From Streptacidiphilus sp. 4-A2 (GTDB lineage Bacteria; Actinomycetota; Actinomycetes; Streptomycetales; Streptomycetaceae): DNA of 64,000 nucleotides. Numbering within the stretch: position 1 is the stretch's first letter; each line of letters starts with the position of its first letter. This document shows positions 1-9,260 of this stretch, one piece after another. The position numbers were made by a program, and so were the translations under genes. The stretch lies in the NCBI GenBank assembly GCA_014284505.1, contig JAAFYY010000001.1:5939845-6003844 (forward strand). Direction: 5' to 3'. The notes beneath the pieces are model-generated. The model saw only the letters and a program-made list of their open reading frames with translations. It made no database searches and was not told the origin of the DNA.

Positions 1-532
1 GGCAGCTCCAGCAGGGCGTCGTCGACGCTGCCCGGGCCCATCCCCAAAGTGGCGTACGGGTGCCCGCCGACGCCGTACGGCGCGGCGGTCCGGCCGACAT
101 TGCGGGCGGCGACCTCGACGCTCAGGCCGGACTCGTCCAGGCGGTAGCTCGCGGTCAGGTCCAGCAGATGCGGATAGCCGTGCATCGGGTACAGCCGCAG
201 CCCGAAGCGGACCGAGGAGGCGTCCTCGGCCATCACCGCCACGGCAGCAGCGGACAAAGCCTGTGGCGTGGCGTTGTGCGTCGCCGGCTCGCTGAGGTCC
301 AACTGCTGGTCATGGCCGTCGAAGTGGTAGCGGCCGTCCCGGACCCGGTTCGGCCAGGGCACGAGCAACTGCCCGGCGCCGCCGGGCGGCTGCTGCTCCT
401 GCGGTACTTCAGCACCAGCGGCCGACCCCGGTGGCTGAGAGCCCTCAGCCCGGCACCCACGCCGGTGAGCACAGCCCGGTAGTCGCCGAACTCGATGATC
501 TGCTGCGGGCCGGTCGGGGCCAGTTCATCCAC
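1..532 (-). CDS. Aldose 1-epimerase family protein, 3' end outside the window, one frameshift
   Basis: Mutarotase-type enzyme expected to interconvert alpha and beta anomers of aldoses in the cytoplasm. The GTG start at 532 opens the frame MDELAPTGPQQIIEFGDYRA. In the next frame the family signature continues as QLLVPWPNRVRDGRY, then a Gly-His-Pro-Tyr motif near positions 60-70. The two parts join if one base is restored near 402, giving KYPQEQQPPGGAGQ, so I read a one-base deletion in a G run on the plus strand. The C-terminal half lies beyond position 1. The amidase gene is divergent, separated by about 280 bp with no obvious gene. Confidence 0.75.
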
Positions 533-809
533 TGGTGACCTGCGGTTGGAGGGGGTGGGATTCGCGCTCGGGGGTTCGCGTCAGCCATGTGCTCATCGTC
601 GCACGAACGAGTCGGCAGCAGCCGCCCCACCCGCTCCCGGACGCCACCCAACTGCTAGTCTGACCCACCATTTGACATGTGTTCGATTGGTGGGGTCACC
701 AGTCGCCGCCCGTCCGCATCTCGCGAACGGCTCAGCAGCCCGGGGGCAGGCCAGCGGGACAGCGGACGTCCCAGGGCCGACCGGCGCAACGAGGCAGGGG
801 CAGGGCACG

Positions 810-3800
810 TTGGCAGCACGACATGTCCGGAAGAGATCGGGGTTCTGGACGGCATCGGCAGCAGGGTTGGCTGCCGCCGCACTGGTGATAGGCACGGTGG
901 CGGAGGCCGCCCCCGGTTCCCGGCCCCCGGCACCGAAACCACGGGCCGCGGCCAAGGCCGACCCGAACGCCCTCGCGGCCGACTTCACCTCGGCCGCGGC
1001 CGAGTTCCATGTCCCGGTCGACGTACTGCTGGCGGTGTCCTACCAGGAGACGCTCTGGGACTCCCACCAGGGAGCGCCCAGCAGCACCGGCAACTACAAC
1101 GTGATGGGCCTGACCCAGGTCGAACCCTCCGACCTGACCCCGGCCACCAAGGCGCAGAAGGAGGAGAGCCTCGCCTCCTCCGGCGACGGCCGTAAGCACC
1201 CCGCGCCGTCCGCCGCGCTGCTGTCCGAGCTCGACACCGTCGACACCGCCGCCCCCGCCCTGCACACCCTGGACACGGCAGCCGCGCTGCTGCGCCAGCC
1301 CACGTCGGCGCTGCGGAGCAGCATGAAGCAGAGCGTGCGCGGCGGCGCGGCACTGCTCGCCTCCTACGAGCGCAAGCTGAACGGTTCGCTCCCGGCCGAC
1401 CCGGGCCAGTGGTACGCGGCCGTCGCCGAGTACGACCAGGCCCCGGACACCGGCACCGCCGCCCAGTTCGCCGACCGTGTGTACGCCACCATCACCGGCG
1501 GGGCGTCGCGCACCACCGCAGACGGCGAGACGATGACCCTGCCGGCCACCCCGTCGGTGACCCCGGCGGCCGCGCAGACCCAGCCCGGCGCGCTTCAGGC
1601 CGTGCTCGCCCCGGCCGCGCCCCCGACCCCGGCTCCGACCCGTCCCGCCACCGCGCACCCGGCCGGCACCACGGCGGCCGGCACCACGGCGGCGTCGCCG
1701 TCGGCCCCCGCCGCTTCGCCGTCCGCGCCGCCGTCGCCGTCACCGTCCGCGACCCAGTCCGCGCCGCCCACGCCGCCCGCACCCCCCGCGCCGACGCCCT
1801 GCCCGCAGGTTCCGGCGGAGCTCTCGGGCGCCTGCGGCTTCGTCGCGGCCAACCCCGCCAACTACGAGGCGGCGAACCGGCCCACCGACGGCGACGCCAT
1901 CCGCTACATCGTCATCCACGACACCGACGCCTCGACGGCCTCCGCCGTCAGCGCCTTCCAGGACCCGTCCGACGGTTCCAGCACCCACTACGTCATATCC
2001 GCCAGCGGCGCGGTGACCCAGCTGCTGCCGACCCAGGACGCGGGCGTCCAGGCGGCCAACGCGACCGTGAACATGCACGCGATCGGCATCGAGCACGAGG
2101 GCTACCTGCTGAAGGACGGCAGCTGGTTCTCCGAGCAGGAGTACGAGTCGTCGGCCGACCTGGTGCAGTACCTGGCGAAGCTCTACAACATCCCGCTCGA
2201 CCGGGACCACATACTCGGCCAGGACGACGTGCCGTACGCCTTCGACACCGCGAGCGCGGTCAGCGCCCAAGGGGTCGACCCCGGCACCTACTGGGACTGG
2301 GGCCACTACCTCAGCCTGCTGGGCGCGCCGGTCAGCGGCGACGGCGACGCCGTCGTCGGCGGGACGGTGACCATAGCCCCGCCGTACGGCAGTTCCTACG
2401 AGCCGACGGTGACCGGCTGCTCCGGCAGCGGCAGCGACTGCTCGCCCCGCCCGGCCGACTTCGTCTACCTGCGCACCGGCCCGTCCGACTCGGCCGCGCT
2501 GATCGGCGACCCGGTGCTGAGCGCGCACGGTCTGAAGTCGGCCGGCAGCGACGCCGACGACGTCAGCGACAAGGCCGGCTATGGGCAGACCTTCGTGGTG
2601 GCCGCGCTCTCCGGGAACTGGACCGCGATCTGGTACGGCGGCCGGGAGGCCTGGTTCTACAACCCCGGCGGCGCCTACGCCTACGCCAACAGCAACCCGG
2701 CGGAGACCCTGGTCACCCCGGTCGGCGACAGCCCGGTCCAGGTGTACGGGCGGGCCTATCCGCAGCCGTCGGCCTACCCCGCCTCGCAGGCCAGGCTCGC
2801 CGCCGCTCCGGCGCAGCAGATCGGTTACGGCCTGCTGCCGTACACCATCCCGGCCGGTCAGGCGTACACCTCCGACGGCGAGGTGAGCGGCGACTACTAC
2901 GCCTCCGGCAGTGCCTACAGCCCTGGTGACACCACCTGCGCGCAGGCCGGTGAGCAGTGCGAGATCATCGACGGCGGCACGCAGTACTACCAGATCCGCT
3001 ACAACCACCGGATCGGGTACGTGCTGGCCTCGCAGGTGCAGACGATAACCGCGGCCGTGCCGCCGACCGGGACCTACATGCCGGTGACGCCCAAGCGGGT
3101 GCTGGACACCCGCGCCGGCTCCGGCGGCGCGCACCCGCTCGGTGCGGGCGACAGCCTGGAACTGCCGGTCACCGGCGTGGCGGACGTGCCGGCCACCGGC
3201 GGGGTGACCGCGGTGGTGGTCAACGTCACCGTCTCCAGCGAGAGCTCCTCCGGCTCGCTGACGGTCTACCCGGACGGTGAGAGCCGGCCGAAGACCCCGG
3301 ACCTGTTCTTCCCGGCCTGGCGGGTCGTCCCCGACCTGGTGACCGTGCCGGTGCTGGACGGGAAGATCGACCTCTACAACGCCGTCGGGACGGTCGACGC
3401 CTGGGTGGACATGGTCGGCTACTACACCAGCGCGGGCACCGGCTCGCGACTGGTCGGCTTCGGCCCCACCCGGGTGCTGGACACCCGCTACGGCCAGGGC
3501 GTCACCCGCGACCCGGTCGGCGCCGGACAGCACGTCAGCCTCCAGGTGGCGGGCATCCAGGGCGCACCGGCGGACGTCACCGCCGTGGTCATGAACGTCA
3601 CCGCCACCGACGCCACCCGCGACACCTGGGTGACCGTCTACCCGGACAGCGCGACGGACGGCGGCAACGACGTTCCGGCGACCTCCAACCTGGACCTCAC
3701 CCCCGACCGCACCGTGCCCAACCTGGTGATCGTCCCGGTGACCGACGGCAAGGTGGACTTCTACAACGCCGAGGGCTCGGTCGACCTCTTCGCCGACATC

Positions 3801-4199
3801 ACCGGCTACTTCACCAGCGACCCGGGCGGCGGGGTGTTCCACACGCTCGCCCCGACCCGGCTGCTGGACACCCGCAACGGCACCGGCAGCCCGGCCGACC
3901 CGGTCGGGCCCGGCGGGACCATCAGCCTCCAGGTCGCAGGGAACTCGGGGATCCCGCTCAAGGGCGTGACCGCGGTGGTCCTGAATGTCACCGCGACCGG
4001 CCCGACTGCCGCCAGCTGGATCACCGTCTACCCGGACGGGAGCACCGGAGCGCAGACCTCGACCCTCGACGTCACGCCGGGTCTGACGGTGCCGAACCTG
4101 GTGGTGGTGCCGGTGGTGGACGGCAGCATCGACTTCTCCAACGCCCGCGGCGACGTCAACCTGGTCGCCGATGTGACCGGCTTCTTCACCGCCGGCTGA
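810..4199 (+). CDS. Secreted multidomain peptidoglycan amidase with three C-terminal VLDTR repeats
   Basis: Predicted N-acetylmuramoyl-L-alanine amidase (about 1129 aa), intact. I chose the TTG at 810 because a purine-rich stretch (gaggcagggg) lies just upstream and the protein then begins with a basic patch and a hydrophobic signal peptide (residues 8-35, ending near VAEAAPG). The open frame runs further upstream, but that part looks non-coding. Residues 50-225 form a lysozyme-like or transglycosylase-like segment (FHVPVDVLLAVSYQET). Residues 250-330 are a Pro/Ala/Ser linker. Residues 360-497 are an Amidase_2 domain with Zn-ligand candidates in VIHDTD (His about 370) and near HILGQDD (about 466), plus IGIEHEGY. 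Residues 520-745 look like bacterial SH3 segments. Three repeats of about 125 aa start at VLDTR near residues 760, 885 and 1015. No LPXTG or transmembrane anchor follows, so it is probably exported and held to the wall non-covalently. Confidence 0.85.
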   Translation: MAARHVRKRSGFWTASAAGLAAAALVIGTVAEAAPGSRPPAPKPRAAAKADPNALAADFTSAAAEFHVPVDVLLAVSYQETLWDSHQGAPSSTGNYNVMGLTQVEPSDLTPATKAQKEESLASSGDGRKHPAPSAALLSELDTVDTAAPALHTLDTAAALLRQPTSALRSSMKQSVRGGAALLASYERKLNGSLPADPGQWYAAVAEYDQAPDTGTAAQFADRVYATITGGASRTTADGETMTLPATPSVTPAAAQTQPGALQAVLAPAAPPTPAPTRPATAHPAGTTAAGTTAASPSAPAASPSAPPSPSPSATQSAPPTPPAPPAPTPCPQVPAELSGACGFVAANPANYEAANRPTDGDAIRYIVIHDTDASTASAVSAFQDPSDGSSTHYVISASGAVTQLLPTQDAGVQAANATVNMHAIGIEHEGYLLKDGSWFSEQEYESSADLVQYLAKLYNIPLDRDHILGQDDVPYAFDTASAVSAQGVDPGTYWDWGHYLSLLGAPVSGDGDAVVGGTVTIAPPYGSSYEPTVTGCSGSGSDCSPRPADFVYLRTGPSDSAALIGDPVLSAHGLKSAGSDADDVSDKAGYGQTFVVAALSGNWTAIWYGGREAWFYNPGGAYAYANSNPAETLVTPVGDSPVQVYGRAYPQPSAYPASQARLAAAPAQQIGYGLLPYTIPAGQAYTSDGEVSGDYYASGSAYSPGDTTCAQAGEQCEIIDGGTQYYQIRYNHRIGYVLASQVQTITAAVPPTGTYMPVTPKRVLDTRAGSGGAHPLGAGDSLELPVTGVADVPATGGVTAVVVNVTVSSESSSGSLTVYPDGESRPKTPDLFFPAWRVVPDLVTVPVLDGKIDLYNAVGTVDAWVDMVGYYTSAGTGSRLVGFGPTRVLDTRYGQGVTRDPVGAGQHVSLQVAGIQGAPADVTAVVMNVTATDATRDTWVTVYPDSATDGGNDVPATSNLDLTPDRTVPNLVIVPVTDGKVDFYNAEGSVDLFADITGYFTSDPGGGVFHTLAPTRLLDTRNGTGSPADPVGPGGTISLQVAGNSGIPLKGVTAVVLNVTATGPTAASWITVYPDGSTGAQTSTLDVTPGLTVPNLVVVPVVDGSIDFSNARGDVNLVADVTGFFTAG

Positions 4200-4218
4200 C
4201 CCCCACGGCCCTGCTCCA

Positions 4219-4274
4219 TTGGCCCTGCCCTGTTGGCCCTGCCCTGTTGGCCCTGCCCTGTTGGCCCTGCTCAC
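4219..4274. repeat. 14-bp tandem repeat (3 perfect copies plus 1 degenerate)
   Basis: The unit TTGGCCCTGCCCTG is repeated at 4219, 4233 and 4247, with a decayed fourth copy at 4261. It starts 20 bp after the amidase stop codon. The rest of 4275-4579 shows no gene, only G+C-rich intergenic sequence. Confidence 0.9.
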
Positions 4275-4579
4275 CGGCCCTGCCCACCGGCGTGGATCGC
4301 CGGAGGGCAGGGCCGGCGGGCTGTCCGGGCCTTCTCCCCGGCTCAGGGCCTGCGGCGCGTCTCACCCGTCCCGGCGCCGGGACGGCCGCCACAGCCGCCG
4401 GGCCGGCTGCCTGGCCGACTGCCGGGCCGACGGACGTGCGACGGCCGGGTCGACGGCCACAGCAGGCAAAGACGCAGGTCAGCGGTTAGCTTTAGGTCGA
4501 GGGCAAGCGGGGACCCGAGCCTGCGGGGTCCCTCGGCGGATCGGCTGCGGGCCTTGCGCTGCCCCGACAGAGGCGATTA

Positions 4580-4601
4580 ACTTAACGTTCGTTCGTCAAG
4601 T
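4580..4601. promoter_or_regulatory. Near-palindromic operator upstream of acyl-CoA dehydrogenase
   Basis: A 22-bp sequence reads ACTTAACG, then TTCGTT, then CGTCAAGT. It equals its own reverse complement apart from two internal A/T steps and one R/Y pair. It lies 23 bp before the GTG start of the dehydrogenase. Size, symmetry and place fit a TetR-family operator such as those controlling fatty-acid catabolism genes. No regulator gene is adjacent, so the binder is unknown. Confidence 0.5.
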
Positions 4602-4623
4602 TGAGCCTGGAAGGAGCGCCGTC

Positions 4624-5773
4624 GTGCGCCGCACCGTATTCACCGAGGACCACGAGGCCTTCCGGGAGACCATCCGCGACTTCATCGCCAAGGAGGTCGT
4701 GCCGGTCTACCCCGAGTGGGAGAAGGACGGCCACGCGCCCCGGGACTTCTACCTGAAGCTCGGCGAGCTCGGCGTGTTCGGCATCGAGGTGCCGGAGGAG
4801 TTCGGCGGCGCCGGGATGCACGGCTCAAGTACCAGGCGATCGTCACCGAGGAGTGCGCCCGGGCGGGCATCAGCTTCGGCGGCTCCGGGGTGCACACCGG
4901 CCTGTGTCTGCCGTACATCATGGAGTACGCCAACGACGAGCAGAAGAAGCGCTGGCTGCCCCGCTTCGTCTCCGAGATGATGACCGCCATCGCCATGACC
5001 GAGCCGGGCACCGGCTCCGACCTGGCCGGCATGACCACCAACGCCAAGCTCTCCGAGGACGGCACGCACTACGTCCTCAACGGCGCCAAGACCTTCATCA
5101 CCGGCGGTGTGCTGGCCGACCTGATGCTGGTCGTCTGCACCTCCCGGCCCACGCCGGAGAACCGCCGTGCGGGCCTGTCCATCCTGTGCGTGGACACCGC
5201 CTCCGAGGGCTACACCGTCGCGGCCGCAAGCTGGACCAAGATCGGCCTGCGCACCTCCGACACCGCCGAGCTGTCCTTCACCGACGTCAAGGTGCCGGTC
5301 GAGAACCTCCTCGCGAGAGGGCAAGGGCTTCTCGTACCTGGCCCACAACCTGGTCCAGGAACGGCTGGCCATCGCGGTCGGCGCCTACGCCGCCGCCCGC
5401 GCCGCGGTCGACCTGGCGGTGTCCTACACCAAGGACCGCAAGGTCTTCGGCCAGACGGTCGCCTCCTTCCAGAACACCAAGTTCGAGCTGGCCGCCTGCG
5501 AGGCCGAGGTCGACGCCGCCCAGGCGGTCGTGGACCGCGCGCTTGAGGCGTTCGAGACCGGCGACCTGAACGCCTCCGACGTGCCAAGGCGAAGCTGTTC
5601 ACCACCGAGGTGTGCTCCCGGTCGTCGACAAGTGCCTCCAGCTGCACGGCGGTTACGGCTACATCCTGGAGTACCCGATCGCCCGCCTCTACACGGACAA
5701 CCGGGTGTTCCGGATCTACGGCGGCACCAGCGAGGTCATGAAGACCGTGATCGCCAAGTCGCTCGGTCTGTGA
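4624..5773 (+). CDS. Acyl-CoA dehydrogenase, several frameshifts
   Basis: FAD-dependent alpha,beta-desaturation of acyl-CoA thioesters (beta-oxidation type). The GTG start at 4624 follows GGAAGGAGC. N-terminal helical domain: HEAFRETIRDFI to EEFGGAGMHG. The middle beta domain carries AMTEPGTGSDLAGM, and the C-terminal helical domain YTKDRKVFGQ and the typical end LQLHGGYGYILEYPIARLY followed by RIYGGTSEVMK. The frame breaks near 4826, 5318-5324, 5585 and 5620. Each is repaired by restoring one C or G (for example HGLKYQAIVTEE, LLGEEGKGFSYL, CSRVVDKCL). All domains are present and ordered, so sequencing error is more likely than decay. About 383 aa after repair, normal for the family. Confidence 0.85.
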
Positions 5774-5780
5774 CGACCAG

Positions 5781-5885
5781 CCGCTGACAGTCGACGGCTG
5801 ACGGTCGACGGCTGACGACTGACGACTGACGACTGATGACTGACGGTCGGCAGCTGACAGCTGACAGTGATTGTCCGCTGACGAA
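5781..5885. repeat. Degenerate 7-bp tandem repeats (GACGACT / GACGGCT)
   Basis: Just after the acyl-CoA dehydrogenase stop, short direct repeats built on CTGACGA, CTGACGG and CTGACAG run for about 100 bp, including three exact GACGACT units around 5814-5834. No gene is visible between 5774 and 6078. Confidence 0.75.
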
Positions 5886-6078
5886 GCCACGCGCCACCCC
5901 CACACCCACGGCCGCGTCCGCGCCTGCCTCCCCCACATCGGCAGGCGCGGACGCGGCCGTACCTGTGCCGCACCGCTCCGGCGCGTGGCCCAGGTCACGG
6001 CGCGGCATGTCACATTCGCCCGGGCCTTCCTGTCCTCTCCGGTGACACCAGATCCACCGGAGCACGGAGGGCAACACC

Positions 6079-7000
6079 ATGAGGATCCTGCTGGCAGGCG
6101 GAAGCGGCGTGCTGGGGCGGTCGGCCGCCAGGGACCTGACGGCCCAGGGGCACGAAGTGGACGGGCTCGGCCGGGGCGAGGGCAACAGCATCCGCGCCGA
6201 CCTGCTGCACCGTGAGGCCCTGCTGAGAGCGGTCGAGGGCCGGCGGTTCGACGTGGTGGTGCATGCCGCCACCGGGCTGAACGGCAAGTCGCTGGCACGG
6301 CACAGCGACATGGACGCCACCGACCAGCTGCGCGACACCGGTACCCGGAACCTGATCGCGGCCGCCCGGGCGACCGGCGCCCGCCGCTTCATCGCCGAGT
6401 CGATGGTCCTGGGATACGGCTACGGCCTGCACGGCAGCGCCGGCCCGCACGGTGAGGAGGACCTGCCGTTCGGCCCGACCGGCCCGAACGCCCAGCTGGA
6501 ACGGCACCTCTCGGCGCTGCGCGTCCTGGAGCAGCTGACCCTGGGCCTGGCGGCGGAGGGCATCGAGGGGATCGCGCTGCGTTTCGGACTGTTCCACGGC
6601 TCCGGGGTCACCGACACCGTTGTCGTCCCGGCGCTGCGCAAGCGGGCACTGCCCGCTCCGCCGGAGCGCGACCGGCTGCTGCCCTGGATCTCGGTCCCCG
6701 ACGCCTCGGCGGCGATCTGCGCGGCGGTCGGGCACGGCCCGCCCCGGCCAGGCGTACAACATCGTGGACGACACCCCGGTCAGCTTCGGCTCGTATCTGC
6801 GCGCGGTGGCGGAGGCCTTCGGCACACCGAAGCCGATGACCGCACCCATGTGGCTGCTGCGGGCCGTCGCCCCGCTGGCACACGCCTGCATGAGCGCCGA
6901 TCTGCGGCTGACCAACGCCAAGGCCGCCGCCGAGCTGGGCTGGAAACCCGACAGCCCGGACACCCTGCGGGCCGTGCGCGCCCTGGCCGCCGGCCTCTGA
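6079..7000 (+). CDS. NAD(P)-dependent epimerase/dehydratase family protein, one frameshift
   Basis: Extended-SDR fold protein. The N-terminus MRILLAGGSGVLGR carries the GxxGxxG nucleotide-binding motif. A YGYGLHGS segment sits where the catalytic Tyr region is expected, and the C-terminus ends in LTNAKAAAELGWKP, typical of nucleoside-diphosphate-sugar epimerase relatives. The frame breaks near 6745, after AICAAVGHG. The rest (GQAYNIVDDTPVSFGSYLRA) is in the next frame, consistent with one lost base. Start ATG 6079 follows ggagggcaacacc. Substrate unknown. It is convergent with the DUF4232 lipoprotein; 7001-7120 holds GGGACGGCT-type short repeats. Confidence 0.75.
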
Positions 7001-7120
7001 GGCATGGACGGCCGGGACGGCTGATGGCCGGGACGGCTGATGGCTGGGACGGCTGGGACGGTCCCGGGTCGTCCCAGCTGCGGCCTGGGACGAACCGGGA
7101 CGGTCTCGGGTCCGGCTGAA

Positions 7121-7884
7121 CTACTGCGTCGGGGCGGTGACCGGTCCGATGCTCAGCGGGTGGATGCTCAGGCCCGCGCAGTGCGAGGTGTTCCAGGGCA
7201 GGAAGAGCGCGGTCCGCTCGTTCGGCGGGTAGATCCGCAGCCCGAGCGCGGGGGTCAACTGGCACTGCTGCGGCGTGTAGCCGGAGATCCCGTTGCTGTC
7301 GTGGAACACCGAGGACGCGGTCCCACCGGGAGCCAGGGTCACCGTGGCGACGGTACCGCCGCTGCGGGTGGCCGGGTTGCCCGACTGGACGCCGTTGGCG
7401 ACGACATAGGAGACCCCGGGGTATCCGGTCATGGTGCAGGTGCTGCTGGAGGTGTTGGTGAACACGAGGGTCGAGTAGTACTGCCCCGCGCCGACGCTCG
7501 GGTTCACCTGGGCGACCGCCAGCTGGCTGGTCGCGCAGGCCGCGACCGCCGAGCCGCCACCGCCTCCCCCGAGGAGCCGCCACCGCCGCCGGAGGTCGCC
7601 CCACCACCGGAGGTCGCACCGCCACCCGAGTTCGCCCCGCCGCCCGAGGTCGCACCGCCGCCGGAACCGCCGGTGCCGGCGGTTCCCGTGCCGGTGCCCC
7701 CGGTCGCGGACGCCGAAGTGCTGCTGGGGGACGAGCTGGACGGCGAAGGCGTCGACCCGCCGGAGGTCGAGGAACAGGCCGACAGCACGAGTGCGGCCGC
7801 CGCGGCAGTGAGCGCCAGAGCCGAGGCGCGCGAGGCACCGAGCCTGGTCGCCCTTGTCCGCGCTCGTCCGGTCATCTTGATCAT
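7121..7884 (-). CDS. DUF4232 domain lipoprotein, one frameshift
   Basis: Exported protein of unknown function. The start at 7884 is preceded by GGGAGG. Residues 1-40 form a lipoprotein signal with lipobox LVLSAC, so it is likely membrane-anchored on the outside. A Ser-rich then Gly/Ser-rich linker follows with repeated GGGATS units. The DUF4232 domain starts at CATSQLAVAQVNPSVG and includes CTMTGYPGVSY and RIYPPN, with the even number of Cys usual in this domain. The frame breaks near 7565 inside the Gly-rich linker and is restored by one base. Two further DUF4232 proteins occur at 39.1-42.3 kb. Confidence 0.8.
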
Positions 7885-8187
7885 CGCAACCTCCCGGATG
7901 CAGACGGGTCCGGCATCGGACGATGCCCCACTTCGAGCGTCCTGCTATCCGCCCGCGAAGTCACCGCCGAATGCGGAGCTGCATCCGAACGAGGTCGGAA
8001 CAGAGACAGAACCGGGACTCACATCTGTCGACCCGTCACCTCTTCCGAACGTACACTGACGGCCCGCACGGCGACCCGCAGGTGAAGGCCGGGCAACGGG
8101 CTGCGATCGGCCTGTTGTCCAAGGGGCGGCGGTAGGCCAAGCTGGAAGCAGAGTCGGCTGGGAGAGCAGGCAAGGCATGGGGACGGT

Positions 8188-9150
8188 GTGACGGCTGTGG
8201 CCAGAATCCGGCTGGGGAGATGGGCAGTGGCCGCCGCGGTCCTGCTCACCGGCGCCTGCGGCGCGACCCCCTCCGGACCTGCCCCGAACCTCCCCGACGC
8301 GCTGCCCTCCGCCTCCGTCGGCGCGCACACCCAGCACCCCGCGACCACGCCTCCGGCCAGCCACAGCCCCGCTGCCTCCGCCCCGACGCCGCTGCCTGCC
8401 TCGGTCCTGCGCAACGCCCCCACCACTGCAGGCCCCTGGCAGCTGGTCTTCGCCGACGACTTCGACGGCAGTCAGCTGAACACCGACGACTGGGTCACCT
8501 GCTACGACTGGAATGACAACGGCTGTACCAATGCCGGGCATCGTGAGCTTGAGTGGTACCTCCCGGAGCAGGTCTCCCTCTCCGGCGGCGCGCTGCTGCT
8601 GTCCGCGCGGGAACAGCCCACCTACGGCAGCGACGGCAAACTGCATCCCTGGGTCTCCGGCATGGTCTCGACCGGCCGCAGCTACTGGGACGGCACCCCG
8701 CAGTACACCCTCACCTACGGCTATATCGCGGCCGCCATCCAGGTCCCGGCGCAGCAGGGCATGTTCCCCAGCTTCTGGCTGATGCCCTCGGCCAGCCGGA
8801 GCACCCCGCCCGAGATCGACATCATGGAGGGCATCCAGTCCACCGACACCATGCAGATGACTCTGCACTGGCGCGACCCGGCCACCGGCCAGGACACCCA
8901 CTCGGCGGAGCGCTACGGCCCGGTGGACTACCCCTCCGGCTACCACGTGTTCGCCGTGGACTGGGAGCCGAACGCCATCACCTGGTACATCGACGGAATC
9001 GCCCGCTACCGGGTGACCGACACCGCGCACATACCCCGGGTGCCGATGGAGATCCTGCTCAACCTGGCCGTGGGCTTCCCCAACTCGCCGCCCGCGGACG
9101 TGCACTCCGCACAGATGAAGGTCGACTGGGTCCGGGCCTGGCAGCACTGA
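8188..9150 (+). CDS. Secreted glycoside hydrolase family 16 (endo-beta-glucanase type) lipoprotein
   Basis: Predicted endo-acting beta-glucan hydrolase outside the cell. It is intact, about 320 aa. The GTG start at 8188 gives a signal peptide ending in lipobox LLTGAC (residues 20-26), then a Pro/Ser/Ala linker to about residue 85. The catalytic jelly-roll shows FADDFDGSQLN, a W-rich active-site cleft and the family motif EIDIME at residues 209-214, whose two Glu are nucleophile and acid/base in GH16. LHWRDP and VFAVDWEPNAITWYIDG are typical of laminarinase-like members. Exact substrate (beta-1,3 versus mixed-linkage) cannot be told from sequence. Confidence 0.9.
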   Translation: MTAVARIRLGRWAVAAAVLLTGACGATPSGPAPNLPDALPSASVGAHTQHPATTPPASHSPAASAPTPLPASVLRNAPTTAGPWQLVFADDFDGSQLNTDDWVTCYDWNDNGCTNAGHRELEWYLPEQVSLSGGALLLSAREQPTYGSDGKLHPWVSGMVSTGRSYWDGTPQYTLTYGYIAAAIQVPAQQGMFPSFWLMPSASRSTPPEIDIMEGIQSTDTMQMTLHWRDPATGQDTHSAERYGPVDYPSGYHVFAVDWEPNAITWYIDGIARYRVTDTAHIPRVPMEILLNLAVGFPNSPPADVHSAQMKVDWVRAWQH

Positions 9151-9153
9151 CCC

Positions 9154-9221
9154 CACCGCAGCGCCGACCTCACCGCAGCGCCGACCTCACCGCAGCACCG
9201 ACCTCACCGCAGCACCGACCT
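9154..9221. repeat. 17-bp tandem repeat, 4 copies
   Basis: The unit CACCGCAGCGCCGACCT occurs at 9154 and 9171, and with one G-to-A change at 9188 and 9205. It starts right after the GH16 stop codon and ends about 40 bp before the SDR start. Confidence 0.92.
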
Positions 9222-9260
9222 CACCGCGCCGCCTGCCCTGCCGGCGGGCACAATGGCCCC

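Noticed and set aside
1740..4274. Long open frame antisense to the amidase
   Set aside because: High G+C makes antisense frames open by chance; the composition is Gly/Arg/Val-rich without motifs, while the sense frame has full domains.
4219..9221. CRISPR array
   Set aside because: The repeats are head-to-tail without unique spacers, and there are no cas genes.
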